Assembly: GCF_900107935.1 (NCBI RefSeq)
Contig: NZ_FNVG01000008.1
Coordinates: forward strand, 62,001-126,000
Direction of reading: 5' to 3'
DNA length: 64,000 nt
Source of the DNA: Vibrio hangzhouensis
Lineage (GTDB): Bacteria; Pseudomonadota; Gammaproteobacteria; Enterobacterales; Vibrionaceae
The notes under the pieces were generated by a model. The model saw only the letters and a list, made by a program, of their open reading frames with translations. It was not told the origin of the DNA and did not search any database. Shown here in pieces: positions 35,503 through 46,141 of this stretch (the first letter of the stretch is position 1; every line of letters begins with the position of its first letter). The position numbers were made by a program, and so were the translations under genes.

Positions 35503-36867
35503 ATGGAAACCGTATTAGCAAAAATCGTCGACGACAAACGAATTTGGGTTGAAGCTCGTAAACAATCTCAACCCCTGAAGAGCTTTAAAGCCAATTTAAC
35601 ACCTTCTGATCGCAGCTTTTACGATGCGCTTTCAACAGGAAAAACGGCGTTTATTCTAGAGTGTAAAAAAGCGTCGCCATCCAAAGGTCTCATCCGCGAT
35701 GATTTCAATCTGGACTACATCGCATCGGTGTACAACAACCACGCCAGTGCTATCTCTGTACTGACGGATGAAAAGTACTTCCAGGGCAACTTTGACTTTC
35801 TTCCTCAGGTTCGCGGTCAGGTAAAACAGCCGGTGCTGTGTAAGGACTTTATGATCGACACCTATCAGGTTTATCTGGCACGCCATTATCAGGCCGATGC
35901 AATTCTTCTTATGCTATCGGTGCTTAACGATGATGAGTACCGTGAACTTGCCGCTGTTGCCGATAGCTTAAAGCTCGGTATTCTGACAGAAGTCAGCAAC
36001 GAAGAAGAATTGCAACGCGCGATTGCTTTAGGTGCCAAAGTCGTTGGAATAAACAACCGTAACCTTCGCGATCTGTCTGTTGATCTCAACCGCACGAAAG
36101 AGCTGGCACCTAAATTGCCCGAAGGCACCATCATTATTTCTGAATCAGGCATCTATAGCCACCAACAAGTCCGTGACCTGTGCAGTTATGCCAATGGCTT
36201 TTTAATTGGCAGCTCACTGATGGCTGAAGACAACCTCGAGCTGGCGGTGCGCAAAGTTTTATTGGGCGAAAACAAGGTATGTGGGCTGACCCATGCGGAT
36301 GACGCCGCCAAAGCCTATCAAGCGGGGGCAGTCAAAGGTGGTCTTATCTTTGTGGAAAAATCACCGCGTTATGTTGATACGGAAGCGGCGCGGATGGTTA
36401 TGAGCGGTGCGCCTCTTGAGTTTGTGGGGGTATTCCAGAACCACACACCTGAGTTCGTAGCTCAGACTGCAAACCAACTAAAACTGTCCGCTGTGCAACT
36501 GCATGGTAACGAAGATCAGGCTTATGTCGATGCTCTCAAACCTCTGCTGAGTGACAACATCAAGATATGGAAAGCGCACGGCGTAAAAGATCAGCTGCCG
36601 GACTTATCTTCTGTTTCTGTTGACCGTCACCTGTTGGATGCCCAAATTGGTGAACAGTCAGGCGGGACGGGTCACAGCTTTGACTGGCAACTTCTGAACA
36701 ATACCACCGACATCATGCTGGCCGGCGGCTTGTCACCGGACAATATCAGGCAGGCAAGTCAGCTTGGATGCATTGGCTTAGATTTGAATTCTGGAGTGGA
36801 ATCTGCACCGGGCAAAAAAGATGCAGAGAAACTCAATCAGGCTTTTGCGTTAATCAGAGATTACTAA
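35503..36867 (+). CDS. trpCF: Bifunctional indole-3-glycerol phosphate synthase / PRA isomerase
   Basis: 454 aa, two fused TIM barrels. The first (about 1-255) is the synthase, with [24 protein letters not shown] and [15 protein letters not shown]; the second (about 256-454) is phosphoribosylanthranilate isomerase, with [10 protein letters not shown] and GGLSPDNI. The fusion is shared with E. coli and relatives. It lies 31 bases after trpD. Confidence 0.97.
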   Translation: METVLAKIVDDKRIWVEARKQSQPLKSFKANLTPSDRSFYDALSTGKTAFILECKKASPSKGLIRDDFNLDYIASVYNNHASAISVLTDEKYFQGNFDFLPQVRGQVKQPVLCKDFMIDTYQVYLARHYQADAILLMLSVLNDDEYRELAAVADSLKLGILTEVSNEEELQRAIALGAKVVGINNRNLRDLSVDLNRTKELAPKLPEGTIIISESGIYSHQQVRDLCSYANGFLIGSSLMAEDNLELAVRKVLLGENKVCGLTHADDAAKAYQAGAVKGGLIFVEKSPRYVDTEAARMVMSGAPLEFVGVFQNHTPEFVAQTANQLKLSAVQLHGNEDQAYVDALKPLLSDNIKIWKAHGVKDQLPDLSSVSVDRHLLDAQIGEQSGGTGHSFDWQLLNNTTDIMLAGGLSPDNIRQASQLGCIGLDLNSGVESAPGKKDAEKLNQAFALIRDY

Positions 36868-36913
36868 AACTTGCTCTAGTACGAGTATCAAGTTTCATTT
36901 TGAGGAATTTACC

Positions 36914-38104
36914 ATGTCTAAATTAGATGCCTATTTTGGCGAATACGGTGGACAATTTGTTCCACAGATCCTTGTGCCAGCACTGGATCAACTAGAGCAA
37001 GCCTTCATCGATGCTCAGAGCGATCCTGAGTTTCAATCTGAATTCATGTCGTTACTGCAAGAGTACGCCGGTCGTCCAACTGCGTTAACGTTGACCCGTA
37101 ATCTGACTAAAGGTACAAAAACTAAACTCTACCTTAAGCGCGAAGATCTGCTGCACGGTGGTGCTCACAAAACCAACCAGGTTCTGGGTCAGGCGCTGCT
37201 TGCTAAGCGTATGGGCAAAAATGAAATCATCGCAGAAACTGGCGCTGGCCAACACGGTGTCGCAACCGCTCTGGCCTGCGCGCTATTAGGACTAAAATGC
37301 CGGGTCTACATGGGAGCAAAAGACGTTGAACGTCAAAGCCCGAATGTATTTCGTATGCGCCTGATGGGAGCAGAAGTTATCCCGGTGCATTCAGGCTCTG
37401 CGACGCTGAAAGACGCCTGTAACGAAGCGCTCCGTGACTGGTCTGCAAGCTATGAAGATGCACACTACTTACTGGGTACGGCTGCTGGCCCTCACCCATT
37501 CCCGACAATTGTGCGTGAGTTCCAACGCATGATTGGCGAAGAAACTAAGAACCAGATCCTGGCTCGCGAAGGCGTTCTACCGGATGCGGTTATTGCCTGC
37601 GTGGGTGGTGGTTCAAATGCCATTGGCATGTTTGCCGACTTTATTGAAGAAGAATCAGTGCGCCTCATCGGCGTAGAACCAGCGGGTCTGGGAATTGATA
37701 CAGACCAACACGGTGCGCCACTGAAACACGGTACAACCGGCATTTTCTTTGGCATGAAAGCACCGTTAATGCAGGATCCTCATGGTCAAATTGAGGAGTC
37801 CTACTCAGTCTCGGCAGGATTGGACTTCCCATCTGTGGGTCCTCAACATGCGTATCTCAATAGCATCGGCCGCGCTGAATATGAAGCAATCACCGATGAT
37901 GAAGCTCTGGATGCCTTTCAGGAACTGGCTCGACATGAAGGGATTATCCCGGCGCTCGAGTCATCACATGCTCTGGCCTATGCATTAAAAATGGCGCGCG
38001 AGAACCCAGAGAAAGAACAGCTTCTTGTCGTCAACCTATCAGGTCGCGGTGACAAAGACATCTTTACTGTTCACGATATTCTAAAAGAAAAAGGAGTTAT
38101 GTAA
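36914..38104 (+). CDS. trpB: Tryptophan synthase beta chain
   Basis: 396 aa; PLP enzyme condensing indole with serine. The PLP lysine is in [15 protein letters not shown] (about residue 86), the phosphate loop in [12 protein letters not shown], and [11 protein letters not shown] is conserved. The stop overlaps the trpA start by one base. Confidence 0.98.
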   Translation: MSKLDAYFGEYGGQFVPQILVPALDQLEQAFIDAQSDPEFQSEFMSLLQEYAGRPTALTLTRNLTKGTKTKLYLKREDLLHGGAHKTNQVLGQALLAKRMGKNEIIAETGAGQHGVATALACALLGLKCRVYMGAKDVERQSPNVFRMRLMGAEVIPVHSGSATLKDACNEALRDWSASYEDAHYLLGTAAGPHPFPTIVREFQRMIGEETKNQILAREGVLPDAVIACVGGGSNAIGMFADFIEEESVRLIGVEPAGLGIDTDQHGAPLKHGTTGIFFGMKAPLMQDPHGQIEESYSVSAGLDFPSVGPQHAYLNSIGRAEYEAITDDEALDAFQELARHEGIIPALESSHALAYALKMARENPEKEQLLVVNLSGRGDKDIFTVHDILKEKGVM

Positions 38105-38922
38105 TGAGCCTTAAAAACGATCGCTATAAAGAGATGTTTCAACGCCTGAGCGAGAAAAACCAAGGCGCATTTGTTCCTTTCGTTACTATGGGTGACCCAA
38201 GCCCAGAGTTGTCACTGCAGATTATCGAAACGTTAGTTGAATCGGGTGCAGACGCATTAGAGCTTGGCATGCCGTTTTCTGACCCCCAAGCTGACGGTCC
38301 AACGATTCAGGGCGCTAATATTCGAGCGCTCGAGTCAAAAACCACCCCAACAATCTGCTTTGATATGCTGGCAAAAATCCGAGCGAAATTCCCGGAGACC
38401 CCAATCGGCCTTTTGATGTATGCCAACCTGGTCTATTCAAAGGGTGTGGATGCGTTTTATCAACAATGTGCAGAGGTCGGTGTCGATTCAGTATTGATTG
38501 CTGATGTTCCAACCAACGAAAGTAAAGAGTTTGTGGAAGCAGCCCATCGACACGGAGTTCATCCGATTTTTATCGCACCACCGACCGCCAGCGAAGAAAC
38601 CATTGAACAAGTGGCTCAACTGGGCGGTGGATACACCTACTTACTGTCACGAGCAGGGGTTACCGGCACCGAAACTAAAGCCAACATGCCAATGAACACG
38701 CAGTTGGACAAACTCAACAAGTACGATGCACCGCCGTCACTACTTGGTTTTGGCATCTCTGAACCACAACAGGTTACAGAAGCCCTTAATGCAGGCGCAG
38801 CCGGCGCAATTTCGGGCAGTGCGGTAGTCAAAATCATCGAGAAAAACCTGAATAACGCTGACAACATGCTCAATGAACTGGCTAATTTTGTTAAAGCCAT
38901 GAAGGCAGCGACGCAACGTTAA
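38104..38922 (+). CDS. trpA: Tryptophan synthase alpha chain
   Basis: 272 aa TIM barrel that cleaves indole-glycerol phosphate. Catalytic Glu is in [11 protein letters not shown] region (LELG) and Asp in [11 protein letters not shown]; phosphate-binding loops follow at [12 protein letters not shown] and [12 protein letters not shown]. Last gene of the trp operon, followed by a strong terminator. Confidence 0.98.
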   Translation: MSLKNDRYKEMFQRLSEKNQGAFVPFVTMGDPSPELSLQIIETLVESGADALELGMPFSDPQADGPTIQGANIRALESKTTPTICFDMLAKIRAKFPETPIGLLMYANLVYSKGVDAFYQQCAEVGVDSVLIADVPTNESKEFVEAAHRHGVHPIFIAPPTASEETIEQVAQLGGGYTYLLSRAGVTGTETKANMPMNTQLDKLNKYDAPPSLLGFGISEPQQVTEALNAGAAGAISGSAVVKIIEKNLNNADNMLNELANFVKAMKAATQR

Positions 38923-38942
38923 CCCCAACATCGCTCATCACT

Positions 38943-38973
38943 AAGGTTGCACTCATCGTGCAACCTTTTTTTT
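38943..38973 (+). terminator. trp operon terminator
   Basis: AAGGTTGCAC at 38943-38952 pairs with GTGCAACCTT at 38958-38967, loop of five, then a T-run. Confidence 0.92.
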
Positions 38974-39237
38974 ACATCCCTACCGCTGTTAATTATTTTC
39001 AACCTATGTCTTTTGGTAATAATTTATTACCCAAGCCAATAGCAAACGTTTGCCTTCGGTTAATAGTACAGCGTTCTTTCGCTTTTTCTGACAAATTTCA
39101 CCACTAATTGATTTCTGTCTATTGCGTACAGTGCTAATAAAGTGTAAAAATCTCTATCGAATATTAGTCTGATATTTGCCGTTCAAATGGAAGACTATAC
39201 TAGGATTTTAAAATTTATTAGCACAGGAGTTATGGAA
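38974..39237 (+). promoter_or_regulatory. Region upstream of the symporter gene
   Basis: AT-rich stretch with no gene seen. A near-perfect palindrome GGTAATAA-T-TTATTACC at 39015-39031 could be a regulator site. Promoter elements for the symporter presumably lie around 39100-39200 but are not clear enough to place. Confidence 0.3.
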
Positions 39238-40491
39238 GTGTTAAAGGAAAAGTTGATGCTAAACAACATTGGCATCCAGGTCGTGATTGCAATGATCTTA
39301 GGTACTGTTATCGGTGCCGCTATGGGTGAATCTGCGTCAATGTTTGCACCGCTGGGTACCATCTTCATCAATCTGATCAAGATGCTTGTGATCCCATTGG
39401 TTGCCGTTGCGCTAATCTCTGGTGCTGCTGGTCTTGGCAACAGCAGTAACGCTGGTAAAGTGGGTGTGACCACTCTTGCTTACTTCGGTTTGACGTCTGC
39501 ACTTGCGGTTGCACTTGCACTCGTTATGGGTGAAGTATTCCAACCGGGTGTGAACATTGACACTGCTGGTATCGAAGGCATGTTCTCGGCAGAATACGCT
39601 TCAAAAGGTGAACTACCCACTTTCTGGGCAACCATCACTGGTATGATCCCAACTAACGTTTTCCAGTCACTGAATGAAGCCAATATTCTCCAAATTCTCG
39701 TCTTCTGCCTGTTCTTTGGTATCGGTCTGTCTAAGCTAGAAGCAACACGTCGTGACCCTGTACTGAACGGTGTCAATGCGATCGTTGACGTGATGGTTTG
39801 GATGATCAATAAAGTCATGATCATTGCACCTATCGGTGTATTTGGCCTTATGGCTGAAGCTGTTGGTACATTCGGTTTTGGTGCGCTGATGGTCGTATTT
39901 AAACTATTCGTAGTTTACGTTGCTGCTATCCTTATCTTTGGTTTTGTTGCCTACCCTCTAATGGTTCAATTCTTCACTAAAACATCAGCGAAGAAATTCC
40001 TTGTAGCAATGAAAAAACCTCAAGCCGTTGCACTTTCTACTGCTTCTTCAATGGCGACTCTGCCTGTAACGATGGATACAGTTGAACACGAGCTTGGCGT
40101 GAAAAACTCAACTGCTTCTTTCGTTCTACCATTAGGTGCGACTATCAACATGTCTGGTAATGCGATTTACTACGGCTTGGTTGCTATCTTCTTTGCACAG
40201 TTGTTCAACATTGATCTTTCAATGGGTGCTTACATTGCCATCATCCTGACTTCAACGCTAGGTGCAGTGGGTCAAGCGGGCGTACCGGGTCCATCATTCC
40301 TTGTTGTTGCAGTACTTCTTGCTGCTGGCATCCCAATTGAAGGCCTACCGCTACTGTTCGCTCTAGACCGTATCTTTGACATGATTCGTACAGCACTGAA
40401 CATCACGGGCGACGCTGCGTGTGCCGTGATTGTTGACTCGATGGTTGAAGAAGAAGCACAAGAAGTAGAGCTTCAGAAACAACAAGCGTAA
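39238..40491 (+). CDS. Dicarboxylate/amino acid:cation symporter (DAACS, GltP/DctA-like)
   Basis: Inner-membrane symporter of about 417 aa, eight helices and two re-entrant loops. Family motifs: SSMATLPVTMD (first hairpin), NMSGNAIYYG, and DRIFDMIRTALNITGDA (TM8, with the substrate-binding Arg and Asp). The usual NMDGT motif in TM7 is here NMSGN, so the Na+ ligand Asp is Ser. Start choice is uncertain: GTG 39238 has AGGAG eight bases before it; ATG 39232 leaves too short a spacing; ATG 39187 and ATG 39256 are also in frame. Likely substrate is an acidic amino acid or C4-dicarboxylate. Confidence 0.88.
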   Translation: MLKEKLMLNNIGIQVVIAMILGTVIGAAMGESASMFAPLGTIFINLIKMLVIPLVAVALISGAAGLGNSSNAGKVGVTTLAYFGLTSALAVALALVMGEVFQPGVNIDTAGIEGMFSAEYASKGELPTFWATITGMIPTNVFQSLNEANILQILVFCLFFGIGLSKLEATRRDPVLNGVNAIVDVMVWMINKVMIIAPIGVFGLMAEAVGTFGFGALMVVFKLFVVYVAAILIFGFVAYPLMVQFFTKTSAKKFLVAMKKPQAVALSTASSMATLPVTMDTVEHELGVKNSTASFVLPLGATINMSGNAIYYGLVAIFFAQLFNIDLSMGAYIAIILTSTLGAVGQAGVPGPSFLVVAVLLAAGIPIEGLPLLFALDRIFDMIRTALNITGDAACAVIVDSMVEEEAQEVELQKQQA

Positions 40492-40521
40492 ATACAGACA
40501 AAGCCTGTAATAACGAAATTC

Positions 40522-40556
40522 AGGGCCGCAGCTGCATTGCTACGGCCCTTTTTTTA
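40522..40556 (+). terminator. Terminator of the symporter gene
   Basis: AGGGCCG at 40522-40528 pairs with CGGCCCT at 40543-40549, followed by a T-run. Confidence 0.88.
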
Positions 40557-40765
40557 TCTGTCTCCTCATCTGCCCAAACACTGATTTCAGCGATTAGTAG
40601 GTATATACTTAACAGATTGTAACGGCCCATTCTGAACCCTGGCACCGTACTTTTTTGTCCTGTAGCACGTAAAGCTTATTGTTTCGAAATGTCTCTAAAG
40701 GTTTTGTATTGAGTCCGTTTTTGGTTACACTGTCGTGAACTGTTTATGAAGGGTTTGCTAGAAGT

Positions 40766-41338
40766 ATGAAGCAACTAATCGATTTCATTCCACTAATCAT
40801 CTTTTTTGTACTGTACAAAATGCAGGACATCTACGTAGCGACCGGTGCTCTTATCGTTGCAACGGCAGTACAAATCGTCCTCACATACTTCCTTTTCAAG
40901 AAAGTAGAGAAGATGCAAATCATCACATTCCTGATGGTGGCCGTATTCGGTGGTATGACTATTTTCTTGCACGATGACAACTTCATTAAATGGAAAGTCA
41001 CGATTGTCTATGCCATTTTTGCTATTGGACTCGCGGTCAGTCACGCTATTGGTCGCAGTGCCATCAAGGGTATGCTAAGTAAAGAGATCACTCTGCCAGA
41101 CTCTATCTGGACCAAGGTGAATTATGCCTGGGTCGGCTTTTTCTCTTTCTGTGCTGGCCTAAACATTTATGTGGCTTACGAACTCCCCCTTGACGTTTGG
41201 GTCAATTTCAAGGTATTTGGGTTACTGGCAGCCACCCTGATGTTTACCGTCCTGACTGGTATCTATATCTTTAAGCACATGCCAAAAGAGCAGAAAGTCG
41301 AAGTTACCAAAAATGAGAACCAAGATCATACATCTTGA
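40766..41338 (+). CDS. yciB: Inner membrane septation protein YciB
   Basis: 190 aa with five to six hydrophobic segments (for example [47 protein letters not shown]). It belongs to the YciB/IspZ intracellular septation family ([12 protein letters not shown] is a typical opening). In E. coli it helps maintain the cell envelope and division. It stands in a yciB-yciA-yciI neighbourhood, as in enteric bacteria. Confidence 0.95.
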   Translation: MKQLIDFIPLIIFFVLYKMQDIYVATGALIVATAVQIVLTYFLFKKVEKMQIITFLMVAVFGGMTIFLHDDNFIKWKVTIVYAIFAIGLAVSHAIGRSAIKGMLSKEITLPDSIWTKVNYAWVGFFSFCAGLNIYVAYELPLDVWVNFKVFGLLAATLMFTVLTGIYIFKHMPKEQKVEVTKNENQDHTS

Positions 41339-41362
41339 TTCAAAGTGGATTCTTTGTATACT
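41335..41362 (+). promoter_or_regulatory. Promoter candidate for yciA
   Basis: TTGATT at 41335-41340 and TATACT at 41357-41362 are spaced by 16 bases, just inside and after the end of yciB. Confidence 0.6.
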
Positions 41363-41380
41363 CCGCCAACGATTAAAAAG

Positions 41381-41400
41381 CAGCGACCTACGGGTCGCTG
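41381..41400 (+). terminator. UACG-loop hairpin before yciA
   Basis: CAGCGACC at 41381-41388 pairs with GGTCGCTG at 41393-41400 around a TACG loop (very stable UNCG class in RNA). A weak T-stretch follows; it may end yciB mRNA or structure the yciA leader. Confidence 0.55.
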
Positions 41401-41424
41401 TCTTGTTTCCGGAAGACTATAACG

Positions 41425-41826
41425 ATGACGAATACAACAGCAAACACTCCTAAAGGCCAACCAATCATTCGTACTCTGGCAATGCCAGAAAACACCAACG
41501 CAAACGGTGATATTTTCGGTGGTTGGATCATGTCACAACTCGATCTGGCGGGCGGTATCCTGGCGAAAGAAATTTCACATGGCCGTATCGTAACCGTCTC
41601 TGTGTCTGGTATAACATTTAAGCACCCGGTTAAAGTGGGTGATGTCGTATGCTGTTACGGCGAATGTACTAAAATTGGCAATACATCGATGACAATTAAC
41701 CTCGAGGTCTGGGTCAAGCCCGTCAGCGTTGAAGGTGTCGGTGATCGTTATCAGGTCTGTGAAGCGACGTTCCATTACGTAGCTATTGATGGAAATGGAC
41801 GCCCACGTCCAATTAATCCAAATTAA
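41425..41826 (+). CDS. yciA: Acyl-CoA thioesterase YciA
   Basis: 133-residue hotdog-fold thioesterase. The conserved segment NANGDIFGGWIMSQLDLAGG carries the catalytic Asp; SVSGITFKHPVKVGD and VCEATFHYVAIDGNGRPRP follow. YciA hydrolyses a broad range of acyl-CoAs in the cytoplasm. Confidence 0.96.
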   Translation: MTNTTANTPKGQPIIRTLAMPENTNANGDIFGGWIMSQLDLAGGILAKEISHGRIVTVSVSGITFKHPVKVGDVVCCYGECTKIGNTSMTINLEVWVKPVSVEGVGDRYQVCEATFHYVAIDGNGRPRPINPN

Positions 41827-41899
41827 GCGAGGTTGGGCGATGACATTTCCGTGAAAAAATGACATCTTAATAGCACATAACTATTTGAAGGAAACAAAT

Positions 41900-42196
41900 A
41901 TGTGGTACGTTATTTTTTCTCAAGATGTTGAGAACTCACTAGAAAAACGATTAAGCGTTCGCCCACAACATCTGGAAAGACTTCAAAAACTCCAGGATGA
42001 AGGACGACTGCTTACTGCGGGCCCGATGCCTGCAATCGACAGCGACAACCCAGGGGAAGCAGGCTTCACTGGTTCAACGGTTATCGCAGAGTTCGACTCT
42101 CTCGAGGCAGCGAAACTGTGGGCGGATGCCGATCCTTATATCGAGGCAGGCGTCTATGCAAATGTCATCGTAAAACCTTTTAAGAAAGTCTTTTAA
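41900..42196 (+). CDS. yciI: YciI family protein
   Basis: 98-residue YCII-fold protein ([50 protein letters not shown]). The His/Asp pair typical of the fold is present, but the cellular role is not known. ATG 41900 follows AAGGAAAC; a TTG at 41885 would overlap that site. Its stop overlaps the next ORF by one base. Confidence 0.95.
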   Translation: MWYVIFSQDVENSLEKRLSVRPQHLERLQKLQDEGRLLTAGPMPAIDSDNPGEAGFTGSTVIAEFDSLEAAKLWADADPYIEAGVYANVIVKPFKKVF

Positions 42197-42621
42197 TGGC
42201 GGTTAGTGGCATGATGAAAAAACAACTTACATGGCTTGCTCTTGCAGCAACCAGCATTCTGGCCGGTTGTGCGAATACGGGTGACGACCAACAACGTCAA
42301 ATCGAAATGTTAGCTCAAAGTCGTGCTAGTGTGCTGTCTTCTGGCCTGCCTATTGAACAGGGACCTCTCTCGATTATGAAAGCGTCGGCCAATAAAGGCG
42401 TGGTTGAAATCATGATGCTTTATAACACCGATGCAAAAGGTGCGAAGCCTATCGACACAGTGTTACGCAATAGCATGAACTATTACTGCACAGACAGAGA
42501 AGTGAAAGCTAATCTGGATATGGGGCTCGCGTATCGAATCATGATTCGCAACGCCAGAGGCCAGTTAATGGTCGATCAAATGGTCACTAAACAATACTGC
42601 AACCAACCAGTCTCACAATGA
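42196..42621 (+). CDS. aspS: AspS-type type II secretion pilotin lipoprotein (GspS-beta)
   Basis: 141 aa (or 136 from ATG 42211). Lipoprotein signal MMKKQLTWLALAATSILAGC with lipobox ILAGC. The mature region has two cysteines, YYCTDREV and KQYCNQ, that could form the disulfide of this family. I recall the V. cholerae pilotin AspS (VC1703) lying beside metE, as here. Its job is to carry the secretin GspD to the outer membrane. It is coupled to yciI by a one-base overlap; the remaining T2SS genes are not nearby. Identification rests on context and composition. Confidence 0.75.
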   Translation: MAVSGMMKKQLTWLALAATSILAGCANTGDDQQRQIEMLAQSRASVLSSGLPIEQGPLSIMKASANKGVVEIMMLYNTDAKGAKPIDTVLRNSMNYYCTDREVKANLDMGLAYRIMIRNARGQLMVDQMVTKQYCNQPVSQ

Positions 42622-42640
42622 CATACGTTGCTAAAAACTC

Positions 42641-42666
42641 AAAGGCTCGCTAATGCGAGCCTTTTT
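42641..42666. terminator. Terminator between aspS and metE (convergent)
   Basis: AAAGGCTCGC at 42641-42650 pairs with GCGAGCCTTT at 42655-42664, loop TAAT, then T's. Confidence 0.88.
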
Positions 42667-42686
42667 CGTCCTTAACCATTGCCTGA

Positions 42687-44966
42687 TTAAGTCAGCTTTT
42701 CTCTGAGTTGAGCTGCGGCCTGAACCAGATGCTTCAGTGACTGTTCAGTTTCTTCCCAATTTCGCGTCTTTAATCCGCAATCAGGGTTTACCCATAACCG
42801 TTCTACTGGAATTCGAGTGGCCGCTTTGTGAATCAACTGTTCAATCCATTCGACACTTGGGATATTTGGTGAGTGGATATCATAAACTCCTGGGCCAATT
42901 TCGTTCGGATAGTTAAACGCTTCAAAAGCGTTGAGCAATTCCATGTTCGAGCGCGACGTTTCGATTGTAATGACGTCTGCATCCAGCGCCGCCACGGATT
43001 CAATAATCTCATTAAACTCGCTGTAACACATGTGCGTATGAATTTGCGTTTCAGGTTTGGCCGTCTGTGCAGAAATCCGGAACGCCTTCACCGCCCAGTC
43101 CAAATAATCCTGATGTTTATTGGCTTTCAGAGGCAGACCTTCCCGTATCGCAGGCTCGTCAATTTGAATGATGTTGATACCAGCCTGTTGCAAGTCACTG
43201 ACTTCGTCTTGCAGAGCCAATGCCAGCTGGTTTGCAATGGTCTCACGAGGTACATCTTCACGAGGAAATGTCCAACAAAGGATGGTAACCGGCCCTGTAA
43301 GCATCCCTTTCATAGGCTTGTCAGTCAGCGACTGAGCATAAGTGGACCACTCGACAGTGATCGGTTTTTTGCGCTCGATGTCTGCCACTACAATTGCCGG
43401 TTTCACACAGCGCGAGCCGTAACTTTGCACCCAACCAAATTGAGTGGTCTGAAAACCCTCCAAATTCTCTGCAAAGTATTCCACCATATCATTACGCTCG
43501 GCCTCTCCATGCACCAGCACATCCAGTCCTACCGCTTCCTGTCGCTCTACGGTGTCTTTGATAAATCCCTGCATTGCGCTCTGATAATTGGCAAAGTCTA
43601 TATCTCCTCGTTTATACGCCGCTCGGACGTTCCTAACCTCGCCGGTTTGAGGGAAAGATCCGATGGTTGTTGTCGGCAACAAAGGTAGTTTAAGTACTTC
43701 TTTTTGATGATGTGCACGCTGACGATATTGCGCGCTGCGCAATCCGCTCTTAAGGTTGAGACCTGCAATCCGTTTTTGTACCTCTGGCTTATTGACCCAG
43801 GTAGACAGATCTCGCTCGATAATAGGCTGGCTGTACTGTGCACAGTACTGAATAGCCACATCGTCCCCATCAAGCGCTTTTGCCAACCATTGAACCTCTG
43901 ACACCTTTTGCTTGGCGAATGCGAACCAGTTCTTAGTGACGGTTGGTAATCCCGTTTCTAGCTCCAGGTCAACCGGTGTATGAAGCAGAGAACAGGAGGA
44001 CGCTACCCACAACCTGTCACCGAGTCGATCTTTCACAGGCTGCAGTTGTTTCAGTGCACTGTACAAATTGGCACGCCATACGTTTCTGCCATTCACCACG
44101 CCAGCAGACAGAACCCAGTCATCTGGCAGTCGCTCAGCTACTTGCTCTAGTTGTTCCGGAGCCGCTGCCAAATCGACATGCAAACCATCAACTTCTAGAT
44201 CAACAATGGTATCCAGGGTATCCACCACTGAGTCGAAGTACGTCGTCAGTAGCACTTTCACCTCACCTCGTATTACCTGGTAAGCAAGTTTAAAACTGTC
44301 TAACCATACCTTATCCAATTCCAGCGCCAGAATGGGCTCGTCAATTTGCACCCATTCAACACCCAGTTTTTCCAGTTTGGCGATGATAGCCTGATAGGCA
44401 GTGAGTAATCGAGGCAAAAGCGTAAGGCGGTCAAAGCCTTCCTCAACTTCTTTTCCCAGATAAAGATAACTCAGTGGTCCCAGCAGTACCGGTTTTACAC
44501 GGTGACCTTTCTGCTGTGCTTCGTTTATCTCATCAAACAATTGCGGCCAACTTACCTGAAACGTGTCGCGGGAGGAAAATTCGGGCACGATATAGTGATA
44601 GTTGGTGTTAAACCATTTGGTCATATCAGAGGCCGCCTCTCCATGACATCCGCACCCTGACTGCGATTGTCCACGACCAACACGAAATAACGTATCTAAA
44701 TCTGGAAATCCCTTTGCATGGCGCTTGGGAACGTGACCGAGAAGCAAACTGGTCCCTAAGACATGGTCATACCATGCAAAGTCACCTGCCGTCACGTATG
44801 AGAGCTCACAGTTATCCTGATGACTCCAGTTGTGTAGTTTTATTTTGTCAGCAACTTGTTTAAGTTGTGACTGATCTGTTTCGCCGTTCCAATAGCTTTC
44901 TAGTGCAAATTTGAGCTCGCGCTTTTCGCCAATGCGGGGGTAGCCAAGTATGTGAGTTACTGTCAT
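42687..44966 (-). CDS. metE: Cobalamin-independent methionine synthase
   Basis: 759 aa; transfers the methyl group of methyltetrahydropteroyl-triglutamate to homocysteine, without B12. Zinc and homocysteine ligands lie in [10 protein letters not shown] (His, Cys), in the Glu of TIETSRSN, and in NPDCGLKTR (second Cys). AAGGA precedes the ATG. Two-domain TIM barrels fit the family. It is divergent from its activator metR, with MetJ and MetR sites between them. Confidence 0.98.
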   Translation of the reverse strand: MTVTHILGYPRIGEKRELKFALESYWNGETDQSQLKQVADKIKLHNWSHQDNCELSYVTAGDFAWYDHVLGTSLLLGHVPKRHAKGFPDLDTLFRVGRGQSQSGCGCHGEAASDMTKWFNTNYHYIVPEFSSRDTFQVSWPQLFDEINEAQQKGHRVKPVLLGPLSYLYLGKEVEEGFDRLTLLPRLLTAYQAIIAKLEKLGVEWVQIDEPILALELDKVWLDSFKLAYQVIRGEVKVLLTTYFDSVVDTLDTIVDLEVDGLHVDLAAAPEQLEQVAERLPDDWVLSAGVVNGRNVWRANLYSALKQLQPVKDRLGDRLWVASSCSLLHTPVDLELETGLPTVTKNWFAFAKQKVSEVQWLAKALDGDDVAIQYCAQYSQPIIERDLSTWVNKPEVQKRIAGLNLKSGLRSAQYRQRAHHQKEVLKLPLLPTTTIGSFPQTGEVRNVRAAYKRGDIDFANYQSAMQGFIKDTVERQEAVGLDVLVHGEAERNDMVEYFAENLEGFQTTQFGWVQSYGSRCVKPAIVVADIERKKPITVEWSTYAQSLTDKPMKGMLTGPVTILCWTFPREDVPRETIANQLALALQDEVSDLQQAGINIIQIDEPAIREGLPLKANKHQDYLDWAVKAFRISAQTAKPETQIHTHMCYSEFNEIIESVAALDADVITIETSRSNMELLNAFEAFNYPNEIGPGVYDIHSPNIPSVEWIEQLIHKAATRIPVERLWVNPDCGLKTRNWEETEQSLKHLVQAAAQLREKLT

Positions 44967-45026
44967 TGTTGTGTCCTTATAGTAAAGCAGTCTAGATGGC
45001 TAAACTATTGCTCAGGAAGCGCACTA

Positions 45027-45069
45027 TGAACAATCTCAATTTATTCACATTAGATATGAAATATATTCA
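45027..45069. promoter_or_regulatory. MetR binding sites
   Basis: TGAA-ATATA-TTCA at 45057-45069 fits the MetR consensus TGAA-N5-TTCA exactly. A weaker copy TGAA-CAATC-TCAA lies at 45027-45039, start-to-start 30 bases away, matching the paired-site arrangement known for metE. Confidence 0.82.
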
Positions 45070-45092
45070 ACATATAAACACATTGAAATTTT

Positions 45093-45116
45093 AGACGTCT
45101 AGATGTTTACATGTCT
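45093..45116. promoter_or_regulatory. MetJ operator, three tandem met boxes
   Basis: AGACGTCT (45093-45100, perfect), AGATGTTT (45101-45108) and ACATGTCT (45109-45116) follow one another without gap, as MetJ operators do. Confidence 0.9.
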
Positions 45117-45165
45117 CAACAATCAAGATAAGTTAATGAAAAGGGATTGGAGATGAGGGATATTC

Positions 45166-46077
45166 ATGATTGAACTGAAACACTTAAAAACGCTCGCGTC
45201 GCTGCGAGACACAGGCTCACTGACGGCTACCGCCACTTCGTTACACCTAACCCAGTCAGCCCTTTCTCACCAACTCAAAGACCTTGAAGCCAGAATTGGC
45301 GCTCCGCTGTTTATCCGCAAAACACGTCCGGTAAAGTTCACCTCTGAGGGAGAGATCCTGTTAAACCTCGCCAATGAAATTTTACCCAGAATCGCTCAGG
45401 CCGAGGGGGACCTTGCAGGACTAAAAGAAGACATTAATGGCCGTCTGCATATGGCGATTGATTGCCATTCTTGCTTTCAGTGGCTGATGCCAGCACTCAA
45501 GGAATATCAGCTTGCCTGGCCACACGTAGAGCTCGACTTCTCTTCCGGATTTGGTTTTGAGCCTATTCCTGCACTGGTGGCGGGTGAACTTGATTTGGTT
45601 ATCACATCGGATATTCAAGCTCGCTCTGAAATCCATTATGAGCCCTTGTTTGATTTTGAAATGCGATTAGTGACTTCCATCTCTCATCCTCTCGCCGAAA
45701 AAGAGGTTATTGAGCCTAACGATTTGTCTGATCAAACTCTGCTGACCTACCCGGTTCAAAAACAGCGACTCGACGTGGTTAAGCACTTTCTCACGCCTGC
45801 AGGGGTTGAACCGAAAAAATGGAAACAAGCCGACAACACGCTCATGTTGGTACAAATGGTGTCAGCAGGACTGGGTGTAGCCGCACTACCAAATTGGGCA
45901 GTCAGTGAGTTTTCCAGACAGGGACTCATCACCAGTAAGCCTTTAGGAAAGGGGTTATGGCGCAGACTGTTTGCCGCGGTCAGAGAAGGTGAAAGAGAAA
46001 AACATTACTTGCAGGCGTTCTTTGGAACAGCGAGGACTCAGTGTCAACAACATCTGGAAGGCATCAAAATTGCGTGA
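45166..46077 (+). CDS. metR: LysR-type transcriptional activator MetR
   Basis: 303 aa. N-terminal winged helix (MIELKHLKTLASLRDTGSL, TQSALSHQLKDLE) and C-terminal effector domain. It senses homocysteine and activates metE. The position divergent from metE, with MetR and MetJ sites between, supports the name. It is expected to be repressed by MetJ and by itself. Confidence 0.96.
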   Translation: MIELKHLKTLASLRDTGSLTATATSLHLTQSALSHQLKDLEARIGAPLFIRKTRPVKFTSEGEILLNLANEILPRIAQAEGDLAGLKEDINGRLHMAIDCHSCFQWLMPALKEYQLAWPHVELDFSSGFGFEPIPALVAGELDLVITSDIQARSEIHYEPLFDFEMRLVTSISHPLAEKEVIEPNDLSDQTLLTYPVQKQRLDVVKHFLTPAGVEPKKWKQADNTLMLVQMVSAGLGVAALPNWAVSEFSRQGLITSKPLGKGLWRRLFAAVREGEREKHYLQAFFGTARTQCQQHLEGIKIA

Positions 46078-46091
46078 TCTTTTCTATGTAT

Positions 46092-46119
46092 AAAAGGCCT
46101 CCCAATAAGGAGGCCTTTA
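46092..46119. terminator. Bidirectional terminator after metR
   Basis: AAAGGCCTCC at 46093-46102 pairs with GGAGGCCTTT at 46109-46118, A- and T-flanked. Confidence 0.85.
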
Positions 46120-46141
46120 TCTACGAAGTGACAAAAGGAAG

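Noticed and set aside
42873..43688. Long open frame (271 codons) on the plus strand
   Set aside because: Antisense to metE; low-complexity codon pattern and no start signal.
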